64,000 nt of DNA from Burkholderia catarinensis (GTDB lineage Bacteria > Pseudomonadota > Gammaproteobacteria > Burkholderiales > Burkholderiaceae), in assembly GCF_001883705.2 (NCBI RefSeq), contig NZ_MDEQ02000017.1, positions 1-64,000 on the forward strand. The letters run 5' to 3'. The notes below the pieces were generated by a model. The model saw nothing but the letters and a program-made list of their open reading frames with translations. It made no database searches and was not told the origin of the DNA. The position numbers and the translations under genes were made by a program. Numbering within the stretch: the stretch's first letter is position 1; each line of letters opens with the position of its first letter. Shown piece by piece: positions 1 through 9,900 of the stretch.

Positions 1-2
1 GG

Positions 3-239
3 GAGCAGTGGATCGAACAGGCTCAGCAAAGCGGAATCGCTGCCCTGCAAAAGTTCGCTGAACGCTTGCAGGGCTATTGGCACGGTATCGTGACTCGTTG
101 CCGCCACCCGCTCAATACCAGCATCGTTGAAGGCATCAACAACACCATCAAGGTCATCAAGCGTCGGGCTTATGGGTACCGCGACGAGGAATACTTCTTC
201 CTGAAGATCCGCGCCGCGTTCCCCGGTAATCCGCGATGA
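3..239 (+). mobile_element. ISL3-family transposase, C-terminal fragment (cut by window edge)
   Basis: The frame is open from the first bases to a TGA and encodes about 78 residues of the C-terminal end of a DDE transposase. The stretch EGINNTIKVIKRRAYGYRD followed by a YFFLKI segment is the conserved C-terminal block of ISL3-type transposases and includes the final catalytic Glu. The 5' part lies outside the window, so it is unknown whether the element is intact. No start codon or left inverted repeat is visible. Family assignment is from motif recognition. Confidence 0.8.
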
Positions 240-294
240 ACCTTTTTTTCGTCCCGGTCAGGAAAAGGGGCGCGATGCGCCGGGCCGTTGCCGG

Positions 295-600
295 TTACTC
301 GAACACCGGCCGGAAGAAGCTGCGCTCGTAGCTGACGATGCAGCGTGTTTCCTCCGCGTAGCGGAACGCGGCCTGGCAGGCCGGATCGTCCTTCGAGCGT
401 TCGCGGTAGCGCTCGTACTCGGCGAGGCTCGGGAACGAGAACATCGCGAGCGCGATGTTGCTCGCGCCTTCGGACGGCAGGAAGTAGCCGTGATGCGTGC
501 CGCCGAATTGCTCGACGAGCGGAATCCACATCTTGCCGTAGGTTTCGAACTGGTCGAGCTTGTACGGATCGATGACGTAGCGAAGGAAGCAGGTGACCAT
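295..600 (-). CDS. NIPSNAP family protein (small ferredoxin-like fold)
   Basis: A 101-residue protein that begins MVTCFLRYVIDP and contains the pattern typical of bacterial NIPSNAP proteins: an N-terminal beta strand with RYxIDP, a central GGTHHGYFLP segment, and a C-terminal FRPVFE. These proteins form dimeric alpha-beta barrels; their reaction is usually unknown. The ATG at 600 is chosen because homologues start at the same place. It stands alone, convergent with the transposase remnant and divergent from the acetyltransferase. No specific substrate can be inferred. Confidence 0.8.
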   Translation of the reverse strand: MVTCFLRYVIDPYKLDQFETYGKMWIPLVEQFGGTHHGYFLPSEGASNIALAMFSFPSLAEYERYRERSKDDPACQAAFRYAEETRCIVSYERSFFRPVFE

Positions 601-857
601 GAGCGCTCTCGGTGCGGTGGGGGAGCAGCGAGTCTGGATGGCGTCGTCGCACGTGTCAACGGAGCACGCGACATTGCTTGCGCGAACAACGATCGGCGTT
701 CTTTCATGCGTTCTCGACGACGTACGCGAAAGCCTCGGCAGGCACCGTCGCAACCGTCTCGACCGCACGCATTTCCCCAAACTTTTACGACATTTTTTCT
801 TGCGACGGCGGCCGGCGCGCTCATAGACTTCGGGCATCCCAACCACGGAGCATTGCA

Positions 858-1655
858 ATGTCGATACCCTGGAACGCGATCGCCGAACGGTCCCCTGCCG
901 CGCCGCCTTCCGTGTGCGCCGATCGGGTGGTCGTCCGGCGTTTCGATCCGGCATTCGACAGCTACGCACAACTCACGCCGATGCTGCATCGCGCATTCGC
1001 GCGGCTCGGCGCGATGGGGCTCAACTGCACGTGCGTCGATCAGGACGAAGACGTCACGCGGCGCCGCGCGCAAGCGGGCGAGTGCTACGTCGCGGTGTGC
1101 GGCGGGCGTGTGATCGGCACGGCCACGCTGTATGCGACCGATCCGTCTTCGGCCTGTTCGCTGTACCGGCGCGAAGGCGTCGCGAGCGTGCGGCAGGTGG
1201 CCGTCGATCCCGACTGCCAGAGCCGCGGGATCGGCGCGTTGCTGCTGTCGTTCGCCGAGCAGTGGGCCGCGTTGCGCGGCTATACGCTGCTCGCGCTCGA
1301 TACGCCGCATCCCGCTTCGCACCTGCTGGCGTTCTACGGCGTGCAGGGTTTCGAGGTCGTCGACACGATGCGCTTCGCCGGCAAGCGCTACGACAGCGCG
1401 ATCCTCTGCAAGCGGCCCGTCGTGCATTTCGCGCACGTCGCGCGCCGCGTGTCGCCGGCGTCGCGAATGGCTGCGCGCGTGGCGGCCGTGCGGCGTCTCG
1501 CGTATGCGTTGCCGTCGCGTGTGGCCGCGGTGGCCCGGCATGACCCGCGCGTGCGCCGTGTCACCGGATGGGCAGCGCGACGTGCGGCCGGCGCCGCGAG
1601 CTGCCGCTCGTCACCGTGGCGGCCGCGCCAGCATGGTCGCTACACGTTCGGCTGA
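858..1655 (+). CDS. GNAT family N-acetyltransferase
   Basis: Encodes 265 residues. A GNAT core spans roughly residues 25-180: strand beta-4 with VRQVAVDPDCQSRGIGALLL carries the acetyl-CoA pyrophosphate-binding R/Q-x-x-G-x-G/A motif, and the FYGVQGFEVVDTM segment is the usual end of the fold. Residues after about 190 form an Arg/Ala-rich tail without a recognisable domain, so the real protein may tolerate an extended C-terminus. The ATG at 858 follows GGAG with a 7-base gap. The acceptor substrate is unknown. It is not obviously in an operon with kdpB, since a 291-base gap follows. Confidence 0.8.
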   Translation: MSIPWNAIAERSPAAPPSVCADRVVVRRFDPAFDSYAQLTPMLHRAFARLGAMGLNCTCVDQDEDVTRRRAQAGECYVAVCGGRVIGTATLYATDPSSACSLYRREGVASVRQVAVDPDCQSRGIGALLLSFAEQWAALRGYTLLALDTPHPASHLLAFYGVQGFEVVDTMRFAGKRYDSAILCKRPVVHFAHVARRVSPASRMAARVAAVRRLAYALPSRVAAVARHDPRVRRVTGWAARRAAGAASCRSSPWRPRQHGRYTFG

Positions 1656-1879
1656 GCGCCGCGCCCCGGCGACTTTTCCTGGTATTGCCGCGTAAGCGTC
1701 GCGTGAGCGGAGTGTGGCGCTCCCGCTCGTGTACGGCCCTTGAGACACCCCGCCGCGTCGCGGCGAAACGGACGTTTACGCGCTTTTTATGCTCTGACGC
1801 GATCCTTTGCCGCGATCTTCACGCGAACCTTCATAAGATGGTTTCGTGGAAACGGAAGCCATACGCGCGAATGCGCGAA

Positions 1880-1912
1880 GGCATCCGGCTCGCGTGACCG
1901 ATGCCGGATGCC
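1880..1912 (+). promoter_or_regulatory. Hairpin in the leader of kdpB
   Basis: A perfect 10-bp inverted repeat (GGCATCCGGC at 1880-1889 and GCCGGATGCC at 1903-1912) encloses a 13-base loop and ends 34 bases before the kdpB ATG. It lacks a T-tract, so it is not a simple terminator. It could affect mRNA stability or translation of kdpB. The rest of the 291-base gap (1656-1946) shows no gene. Confidence 0.4.
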
Positions 1913-1946
1913 GCCGCGCCGATGCGCCGGCAAAAGGAAAACCGCC

Positions 1947-4073
1947 ATGTCTCTCGCACCCGTGACAGGCCAGCGTCCCGAGCATCCCGGCCATGCGCGC
2001 ACGGCCGCGCGCTCGATGTTCGATCCCGCGCTCGTGCGCCCGGCGATCGTGGACTCGTTCAGGAAACTCACGCCGCGCACGCAGTTCCGCAACCCGGTGA
2101 TGTTCTGCGTGTACGTCGGCAGCATCCTGACGACGCTCCTGTGGATCGCCGCGCTGTTCGGCCAGGCCGAGGCGCCCGCGGGCTTCATCGTCGCGATCGC
2201 GCTGTGGCTGTGGTTCACGGTGCTGTTCGCGAACTTCGCGGAAGCACTCGCCGAAGGGCGCTCGAAGGCGCAGGCCGCATCGCTGCGCAGCGCGAAACAC
2301 AACGTGGTCGCGAAAAAGCTCGTGGCGCCGCATGCGAAGGCGGCCGTCGAGGTGATGGCGTCGACCGACCTGCGCCGCGGCGACGTCGTGCTCGTCGAGA
2401 CCGGCGACGTGATTCCGGCCGACGGGGACGTCATCGAAGGTGTCGCGTCGGTCGACGAATCGGCGATCACCGGCGAATCCGCGCCGGTGATCCGCGAATC
2501 GGGCGGCGACTTCTCGTCGGTGACGGGCGGCACGCGCGTGCTGTCCGACTGGATCATCGTGCGGGTCGCCGTCAATCCGGGCGAGGCGTTTCTCGACCGG
2601 ATGATCGCGATGGTCGAAGGCGCGAAGCGCAAGAAGACGCCGAACGAAATCGCGCTGACGATCCTGCTCGTCGCGCTGACGATCGTGATGCTGCTTGCGA
2701 CCGCGACGCTGCTGCCGTTCTCGACATTCGCGGTTGAAGCGATGAAGGCCGGCCATGTGGTGACGATCACCGCGCTCGTCGCACTGCTCGTGTGCCTGAT
2801 CCCGACGACGATCGGCGGTTTGCTGTCCGCGATCGGCGTGGCCGGGATGAGCCGGATGATGCAGGCGAACGTGATCGCGACGTCGGGCCGCGCGGTGGAA
2901 GCGGCCGGCGACGTCGACGTGCTGCTGCTCGACAAGACCGGCACGATCACGCTCGGCAACCGCCAGGCATCGGCGTTCGTGCCTGCGCCGTTCGTGACGG
3001 AGGAAGCGCTGGCCGATGCCGCGCAACTGTCGTCGCTCGCCGACGAAACGCCGGAAGGGCGCAGCATCGTCGTGCTCGCGAAGGAGCGCTTCAACATTCG
3101 CCAGCGCGACATGGCGCAACTGCACGCGACGTTCCTCGGCTTTTCCGCGCAGTCGCGGATGAGCGGCGTCGACCTCCCCGGCCGCGAGATCCGCAAGGGC
3201 GCGGCCGACGCGATCGCGCACTACGTCGAGTCTCATGGCGGCCGCGTCATGCGTGAGGTCGAAGCGACCGTGACCGACATTGCGCGCCGCGGCAGCACGC
3301 CGCTTGCGGTCGCGGAGCGGCACGACGGCGTCGCGCGCGTGCTCGGCGTGATCGAGCTGAAGGACATCGTGAAGGGCGGCATCAAGGAGCGCTTCGCGGA
3401 ACTGCGCAAGATGGGCATCAAGACCGTGATGGTGACGGGCGACAACCGGCTGACGGCCGCGGCGATCGCGGCGGAGGCGGGGGTCGACGATTTCCTCGCG
3501 GAAGCGACGCCGGAAACCAAGCTTGCGACGATCCGCGAGCACCAGGCGGCGGGGCGCCTCGTCGCGATGACGGGCGACGGTACGAACGACGCGCCGGCGC
3601 TCGCGCAGGCCGACGTGGCGGTGGCGATGAACACGGGTACGCAGGCCGCGAAGGAAGCCGGCAACATGGTCGACCTCGACTCGAACCCGACGAAGCTGAT
3701 CGAGATCGTCGAGATCGGCAAGCAGATGCTGATGACGCGCGGCTCGCTGACGACGTTCTCGATCGCGAACGACATCGCGAAGTACTTCGCGATCATCCCG
3801 GCTGCGTTCGCGACGACGTACCCGCAACTGCGCGTGCTCGACGTGATGCACCTCGCGTCGCCGGCATCGGCGATCCTGTCGGCGGTGATCTTCAACGCGC
3901 TGATCATCGTCGCGCTGATTCCGCTCGCGCTGAAGGGTGTGCGCTATCGTCCGCTCGGCGCGGCGCCGCTGCTGCGCAGGAACCTGCTGCTGTACGGCCT
4001 CGGCGGCGTGCTGTTGCCGTTCCCGTTCATCAAGCTGATCGACATGGGGCTGGTTGCATGCGGATGGGCCTGA
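1947..4073 (+). CDS. kdpB: Potassium-transporting P-type ATPase subunit KdpB (orphan)
   Basis: A 708-residue P-type ATPase closest in pattern to KdpB, the ATP-hydrolysing subunit of the high-affinity K+ pump. Visible landmarks: RNPVMFCVYVGS near residue 48, the actuator TGES motif at about 175-178, the phosphorylation motif DKTGTITLGNR with Asp329, TGDNRLTA, and TGDGTNDAPALAQADVA. Length and C-terminus are complete compared with the usual 680 residues, with about 20 extra N-terminal residues. The start at 1947 follows an AAAAGGAAA ribosome-binding region. KdpB normally works only with KdpA, KdpC and KdpF; none is encoded on either side here, and kdpD is absent. A KdpE-like regulator follows 64 bases later. 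Either KdpB cooperates with subunits encoded elsewhere or this copy has been separated from its operon. Confidence 0.93.
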   Translation: MSLAPVTGQRPEHPGHARTAARSMFDPALVRPAIVDSFRKLTPRTQFRNPVMFCVYVGSILTTLLWIAALFGQAEAPAGFIVAIALWLWFTVLFANFAEALAEGRSKAQAASLRSAKHNVVAKKLVAPHAKAAVEVMASTDLRRGDVVLVETGDVIPADGDVIEGVASVDESAITGESAPVIRESGGDFSSVTGGTRVLSDWIIVRVAVNPGEAFLDRMIAMVEGAKRKKTPNEIALTILLVALTIVMLLATATLLPFSTFAVEAMKAGHVVTITALVALLVCLIPTTIGGLLSAIGVAGMSRMMQANVIATSGRAVEAAGDVDVLLLDKTGTITLGNRQASAFVPAPFVTEEALADAAQLSSLADETPEGRSIVVLAKERFNIRQRDMAQLHATFLGFSAQSRMSGVDLPGREIRKGAADAIAHYVESHGGRVMREVEATVTDIARRGSTPLAVAERHDGVARVLGVIELKDIVKGGIKERFAELRKMGIKTVMVTGDNRLTAAAIAAEAGVDDFLAEATPETKLATIREHQAAGRLVAMTGDGTNDAPALAQADVAVAMNTGTQAAKEAGNMVDLDSNPTKLIEIVEIGKQMLMTRGSLTTFSIANDIAKYFAIIPAAFATTYPQLRVLDVMHLASPASAILSAVIFNALIIVALIPLALKGVRYRPLGAAPLLRRNLLLYGLGGVLLPFPFIKLIDMGLVACGWA

Positions 4074-4137
4074 ACATGGACGCGCACTGTGCGGCGCGTT
4101 CAAGCGCGCATGACGCACCGGACGGAGGCGCTGCCGG

Positions 4138-4836
4138 ATGAGCGAACCGACCGTCGTCATCGTGATCGTCGACGAAGACAGGTTCATCCGGCATTTCGTC
4201 CGTGTCGCGCTGAAGGCCGAACGCATGCACGTCTTCGAGGCCGCGACCGGTGCGGCGGGCGTGGCGGCCGTCGGCGCACGACGTCCCGACCTGATCGTCG
4301 CGGACACGAACCTGCGGGATCTCGGCGGCACCGAACTGATCCGTGCGCTGCGCGCGTGCTCGGCCGCGCCGCTGATCGTGCTGTCGGCACTGAGTGCGGA
4401 AAGCGACAAGGTAGCCGCGCTCGATGCGGGCGCGGACGACTACCTGACCAAGCCGTTCGGCGCCGCCGAGCTGATTGCGCGGATTCGTGCGCACCTGCGG
4501 CGGCAAGCCGGCGGCGGGCGCATCGACGCGGTGTGCGTGCGCTTCGGCGACGTGACCGTCGATCTCGCCGATCGCCAGGTGCTGCGCAGCGGGGCGCGCG
4601 TGCATCTGAGCCCGATCGAATTCCGGTTGCTGGCCGCGCTCGCGCATCACGCGGGCCGGCTGCTCACGCACGACCGCCTCCTGAGCGAGGTGTGGGGCGC
4701 GGCGCACGGCAAGGATGCACACTACCTGCGCGTGTATGTCGGCCACCTGCGGCGCAAGCTGGAGTGCGATCCGCGGCGGCCCGCGTACATCGTGACGGAG
4801 ACGGGCGTCGGCTACCGGCTCGCCGGCGCGCAGTAG
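4138..4836 (+). CDS. OmpR/KdpE-like response regulator (no adjacent kinase)
   Basis: Encodes 232 residues: a receiver domain (about 5-120) with an acidic VDED pair, the phospho-acceptor Asp in LIVADTNLRD, Ser in VLSALSAE and Lys in YLTKPFG, then an OmpR/PhoB winged helix (about 135-230) ending in VGYRLAG. All residues needed for phosphorylation are present. It resembles KdpE, the DNA-binding partner of sensor KdpD, and directly follows kdpB. No histidine kinase lies nearby. GGAGG precedes the ATG by 9 bases. It may act on kdpB; the KdpE assignment is inferred from position and general similarity. Confidence 0.8.
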   Translation: MSEPTVVIVIVDEDRFIRHFVRVALKAERMHVFEAATGAAGVAAVGARRPDLIVADTNLRDLGGTELIRALRACSAAPLIVLSALSAESDKVAALDAGADDYLTKPFGAAELIARIRAHLRRQAGGGRIDAVCVRFGDVTVDLADRQVLRSGARVHLSPIEFRLLAALAHHAGRLLTHDRLLSEVWGAAHGKDAHYLRVYVGHLRRKLECDPRRPAYIVTETGVGYRLAGAQ

Positions 4837-4844
4837 CGGCGCGC

Positions 4845-5498
4845 TCAGGGGTTCGCGGCCGTCCGCAGCTCGTCGCTCGCCGCGCCGTTCGCACGGCGCA
4901 GCTGCGCATCGAATTGCTGCACGCGCAGCGCGACCCGCTGCGCATAGCGCTTCGTGCCGCCGTTGTAGCGCACGAGCGCGGTTTCGACGTCGCCGTCCGC
5001 ATCGTCGAGATAGCCGCGGAAGATGGCCGCGCCGATCCGCACGTTGGTGGCCGGATCGGAGAGGTCCTTCACATGCGCGACTAGATCGCGATGGGCGGTG
5101 GGCAGCACCTGCATCAATCCGCGCGCACCGGCGACACTGGTCGCGTGGCGATCGAAGCCCGACTCGACCGCGATGATCGCGAGCAGCAGCGCTGGTGTGA
5201 GTCCGTAGCGATTCGATTCGGTCTGCACCGCGCGGGCGATCGTGCGTGCGTCCGCATACGCAACGTGAAAGCGATTGCGCAGCGCCGTGACGATCGTGTC
5301 GAGGGTGGGGGGAGGCGATGCTTCGGGCGTGCTGGCGGCGGTGACCGGTGCTGCGGGCGTATCGTCGGCATGCGCGAGCAATGCGGTTGACAGCGGCAGC
5401 ACGATCGGGAAGAGCAGCAGAAGCCGCTTCAGCCGCAGGGCCGGGCGCACGCGCGTGCGCGGCGCCGGCCGGTCATACGATGGATAGGTTTCCTGCAT
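4845..5498 (-). CDS. Lytic transglycosylase, SLT domain
   Basis: A 217-residue exported protein. Residues 22-45 form a signal-like hydrophobic segment ending AHAD, followed by a Pro/Ala-rich linker and an SLT (goose-lysozyme-like) domain from about residue 80. The catalytic Glu is Glu112 in the AVESGFD motif, followed by GARGLMQVLP and the VRYNGG stretch typical of soluble transglycosylases that cleave peptidoglycan. It converges with the response regulator gene 8 bases away. A paralogue with the same architecture lies at 48137-48814. Confidence 0.88.
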   Translation of the reverse strand: MQETYPSYDRPAPRTRVRPALRLKRLLLLFPIVLPLSTALLAHADDTPAAPVTAASTPEASPPPTLDTIVTALRNRFHVAYADARTIARAVQTESNRYGLTPALLLAIIAVESGFDRHATSVAGARGLMQVLPTAHRDLVAHVKDLSDPATNVRIGAAIFRGYLDDADGDVETALVRYNGGTKRYAQRVALRVQQFDAQLRRANGAASDELRTAANP

Positions 5499-5626
5499 GT
5501 TGTCGCATCGTGGTTCCGATGCGACGACTGTACGCAGTTATGCATTGCGACCGTCGAAAGAAACCGGCACGCGAGATAAACGGTGCGTAAAGACGGGCGA
5601 CGGGCGGTGCGCATGACCGCGCGGCG

Positions 5627-6985
5627 TCACTCGTCGCGTCCGCGCGTGTCGCCGCCGCCTTTCGCGAGACGCCACGCAATCGTGCCGAGCACGCCGACCG
5701 CAACGACGAGCGCGCCCCACAGCACGTAGCGGCGCGTCGCGTCCGTATCGGCGGCCGCCACCGGCGCGACCGCCGATACCGGCAGCGCCGCGCCGACGCG
5801 CGCAGGCCGCACTTCGGGCGCCATGCCGACCAGCAGCGCGTCGCGGCTCACGGCCGACGACACGAGCGTCGCGTCGCCGACGCCGAGCGTGAACGGCGGC
5901 GCGCCGCGCGCGACGAAAGTCAGCGCGGCGGGATGCCAGCCGATCGCGACGGCCGGCTGGCCGCCGCCGAATCCGCCGTTGCGCATGTCGACGACGATCC
6001 GCCACGCGCGATCCGCATTCGCCGCGAACTCGAGCGGCGGATTGCGTTGCTCGCCGGCCTTGCCCTGGAGCCGGAACAGCACGCCGCCCGCGACGTCGCG
6101 CCACGGCGCCTGCGCGTCGGCGCGGCTCTGCAGTGTCGCGCGCGCGACGGTGTTCGGTTGCGGCAGGTCGATGCGCACGCGGTCGACCGGATACGCGCCG
6201 TCGGTGTCGAACCGGTACTCGCCGGGCGTGCCGCCGGCCCGCACGCGCGCGGCGTCGCGCCACTGGCGCGGCACGGACGCGGTGTCGGTCCCGCGCGTGT
6301 CGCGCGGATGCGTCTCGACGTCGATCGACGAGATCGCGGGCGCGCCGTCGAGCCAGTCCAGCCGCAGGTAGCGCGGGGCTGCGTCTTCGAGCGCGATGCG
6401 CTCCTGCACCAGCATGTCGTCGCCGTGGCCGACCTTCAGCAACTGCGTGCTGCCGAGCGGCCGCCAGCTGCGCAGGTCGTCGCTCGCTTCGACGGCGACA
6501 CGCCCCTGGTAGCTGTCGTCGCCCACGTGCACGAGCAACGCGTCGATGTCGCCGTTCGCATGCGACAGGTCGACGAGATCCGCGCCGCGCTTCGCGCGCG
6601 ACGGCGCGGCGACGGCTGCGCGTAGCGCCCCGTCCGGGCCGACCGTCACGCCGAGCGATGCATTGCCGTTGTCGGCGCGCGCAGGCGGCAGCGGGAACCA
6701 GTGCACCGGCGTGCGCGACGGCGGCACGACGGGCGCGGCCGCGGCGGGCGCGTCGAGCGAATACGGCACCGGCTCGCCGGCGCCGTTGAAGATGCGCACG
6801 TCGCCGAGATCGTCGCGCCGGCTCGCCGCATACACGGGCTGCGGCACGGTGAGCTGGTAATACGCGGCGCTGCCGTCGAGGTCGAGCGAGAAGCGTTGGG
6901 CAACGCGTCCGGCGCCCGGCGTGCCGTCGGCCGCCGCGAACGACGCGAGCAGGCTCAGTCCGAGCAGGGCGGCGAGTCGCTTCAT
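5627..6985 (-). CDS. DUF3999 domain protein (periplasmic, C-terminally anchored)
   Basis: A 452-residue protein starting MKRLAALLGLSLLASFAAAD, a clear signal peptide. The body resembles DUF3999 proteins, which have discoidin-like beta-rich segments (for example PRYLRLDWLDG and VDRVRIDLPQPN), and the C-terminus carries one membrane helix (YVLWGALVVAVGVLGTIAW) followed by a short charged tail. Its start overlaps the stop of the upstream DUF2339 gene by four bases (ATGA), so the two are translationally coupled. The function is unknown; co-occurrence with DUF2339 suggests an envelope complex. Confidence 0.82.
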   Translation of the reverse strand: MKRLAALLGLSLLASFAAADGTPGAGRVAQRFSLDLDGSAAYYQLTVPQPVYAASRRDDLGDVRIFNGAGEPVPYSLDAPAAAAPVVPPSRTPVHWFPLPPARADNGNASLGVTVGPDGALRAAVAAPSRAKRGADLVDLSHANGDIDALLVHVGDDSYQGRVAVEASDDLRSWRPLGSTQLLKVGHGDDMLVQERIALEDAAPRYLRLDWLDGAPAISSIDVETHPRDTRGTDTASVPRQWRDAARVRAGGTPGEYRFDTDGAYPVDRVRIDLPQPNTVARATLQSRADAQAPWRDVAGGVLFRLQGKAGEQRNPPLEFAANADRAWRIVVDMRNGGFGGGQPAVAIGWHPAALTFVARGAPPFTLGVGDATLVSSAVSRDALLVGMAPEVRPARVGAALPVSAVAPVAAADTDATRRYVLWGALVVAVGVLGTIAWRLAKGGGDTRGRDE

Positions 6986-9900
6986 CGCGCGTCGTCCTGT
7001 TGGGCCGCGGCCTTCGGCGGCAGCGGCGAGAAATAGCCGATCAACAGCAGCAGCACGCCGATGCCGATGAACGACACGATGCGCTCGATGCCGGTCACGT
7101 GCGACAGGTCGAACAGGAACAGCTTGACGACCGTGAGCGCGAGCAGCGCGGCGCCGACGAACCACAGCGGCCGCAGCCCGCGGCGCGTGGCCCAGATCGT
7201 GATCGCGAGCGCGCAGAGCGTCCAGTACACGGACACCGACGCCTGCACGAGCGTCGATTCGGCCATTGCGCCGAATTCGTACGGCACGCCGGCCCAGTGA
7301 TGCAATGTGCGCAGCAGGATCGCGTTCAGCCACAGGAAAGCGGTCGCGCCCGCCGCGCTCAGCAGTTCGACGCGATATTTGCCGAACGACCAGCCGAGCT
7401 TGCGCGCGCGCACGAACCACGACGCGGCGAGCGCATAGACGACCGCGAGCACGAGATCGAGCGGGTTGAAAAGCGGCACGCGCGCCCAGCTTCCGCCGTC
7501 CTGCGTGAAGTTCGCGTAGAAGGTCCACGCCCACATCACGACGATCAGCGGCAGCGACGCGAGCGCGCACACGCGGGCGATGCCGTCGCGGCGCGTCAGC
7601 CACATCCCGGCGAACGCGAACAGGCTCCAGCCGACCATGAACACCTGCTGGATGCCGAACGACGACAGTACGGTGTCGATGTCGTAGGCCAGGTGGAAGC
7701 GGTGATGCAGCGTGCGCAGCATCAGCGCGTTGAACCACAGGAACACGGTCGCGATCGCCGCATAGTCGACGACGCGCGGGTGCCATGCGATGCCGAGCGC
7801 CTTCAGGCGGCGCAGCCATGCGGCGAACGCGACGAAGACCAGGCTCTGCGCGATGTCGAGCGGATTGAGCAGCGGCAGCCAGAAGAGCGGCGCTGCGTCG
7901 CCGTCGCTGATCACGCTGGCGATGCTCCACAGCCACAGCAGCGCGGCGAGCGGCGCCGCGCCCCACACCTGGTATGCGCGCGGGAACGCCGCGACGGGCC
8001 AGCGCAGGCGCGAGCCGGGGCCCGACACCAGCAGGAGCAGCACGCCGAAGCCGTAGGCCCACGCGCTCCAGCTCCATGCGCCTTCGGGGACGAACGCGCG
8101 CAGGCGCCAGAACCCTTCGAGCGACAGCAGTCCGCACAGAGTCCAGAACGTCAGCGTATGCAGCGGCGCGATGATGCCTGCGGCGACGGATTGCCCGATG
8201 CCGGGCGCCGCGCCCTTCGCGGGTTCGGCGCCTGCCGCGCCGCGCGACTGGCGCCACAGCAGCGCGAGGCATGCGCCGACGGCGACGGGCCACGCGAACG
8301 CGCCCATGCCCGACAGCGGCGCTTCGTGCGCGTCGAACGCGCGCAGCGCGAGCAGCGCCAGCACCGGCGTCAGCGCGAGCGCGGGCCATTCGGCGAGCGG
8401 CCATGCAAGCCGGCGGCGCGCGACGTGCGCGAGCCACGCGGTGCCGGCGGCGAACAGCGCGGTCGTATCGACGACGAAGCGGTCGGCATGCAGGTCGACG
8501 TGACGGCTCGCGTAGACGAGGATTTCGTGCAGCCCGCCGCTGATCCACCACAGCAGCCCCCACGCCGCGGCCGCGGCGCCGATCTCGGGCATCCACGCGT
8601 GCCACGCGCGTGCTTCCCGTCGCCCGTGCAGCCACCAGCCGGTGAACAGGCCGGCGAGCGCGATCAGCAGCATCGCGATGGTCGGGCTGTTGAGCACGGG
8701 CAGCGCGGTGGTGTCGGCCGGCCCGAGCAGGCTCGTGAAGAATGCGCCGGCCGCGGCAACCTGCATCAGCAGCCCGAAGCCGAACCGCAGCAGGCGTTTC
8801 TCGCGCACGCCGAGCCACACGACGGCCGCGCCCTCGATCGCCCACGCGGCGCTGGTCGTCGGGCCCGAGAACGCGAGCGGCACCGCGAGCGTCGCGAAGA
8901 TCACCGCGAGCGCGAGCGTGGATTCGAACAGCAGCGCGAGACGGTCGCGGCGCCGCGCGAGCCATGCGGCGACGGCGACGTAGAACGCCGACAGCGCGAC
9001 GGCGCTCCACGCGAGCCCGAACGGCATGTCCTTCACGAGCGCCGCCTGCAGCGCGGTCGCGACGATCGGCGTGCCGAACACGAGCGTGCCGTCCACGTAG
9101 TGCCGCAACGCCAGCTCGCGTTTCACCGCATACAGCAGCGCGATGCCGACATACATCAGGAAGAACAGGATGAGGAACGGCTCGGTGCTCGCGAACAGCG
9201 CGGGGCGGTAGGCCGTCACGCCCCACGCCGAGCCGATCGTGAACGTGAACACGAAGCCGAGCAGGTTCAGCGGACGCCAGGCCTTGAACCACGCGATCGC
9301 GAAGATGCCCGCGTTCAGCAGTGCGTAGTAGCTGAACAGCGCGACATGGTTGCCCTGGCCGGTCGACAGCAGCACCGGCGCGAGAAAGCCGCCCGCGCTG
9401 CCCATGAACGCGAGCGGCAGCGCGTTCTGCCGCACCGCGAGGAACGCGCTCAGCGCGCAGACCGCGACCATCAGCGGGAACGCGGCGCCGACGGGCAGCA
9501 GCGTATAAAGCTTCGTCGCGGCGAAGATCGTCAGGTACAGGATGCCGACGCCGCCGCCCTGCAGCACGAGGCCGTACGCCGAGCGCCGCGTACGCACGCG
9601 CCAGCCGATCGCGAGCAGCGCGGCCGCGGCGAGCGCCGTGCCCGCGAGGCGGAATTCGATCGGCAGCATGCTGTTGTCGGCCGCGTACTTGAGCAGGAAC
9701 GCGACGCCGAAGAACAGCACGATGATCCCGACGCGCACGACCGTGTTGCCGCCGAGCAGCCAGTCGCGCGCGGCGCGGAACGCGCGCTCGGCAATGCCGG
9801 GTTCGCGGGGCGCGGGCGGGGCGGGACGAGCGGGAGTTGCGGGAGCGTTTGCCGCGGGATTGCCGGCGGCGGGCGCTGCGGTTGCCGGTGCGGGCACCGC

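Noticed and set aside
1776..4409. Long minus-strand frame opposite kdpB
   Set aside because: Same reasoning: antisense composition with no recognisable motif, while the + strand encodes a complete KdpB.
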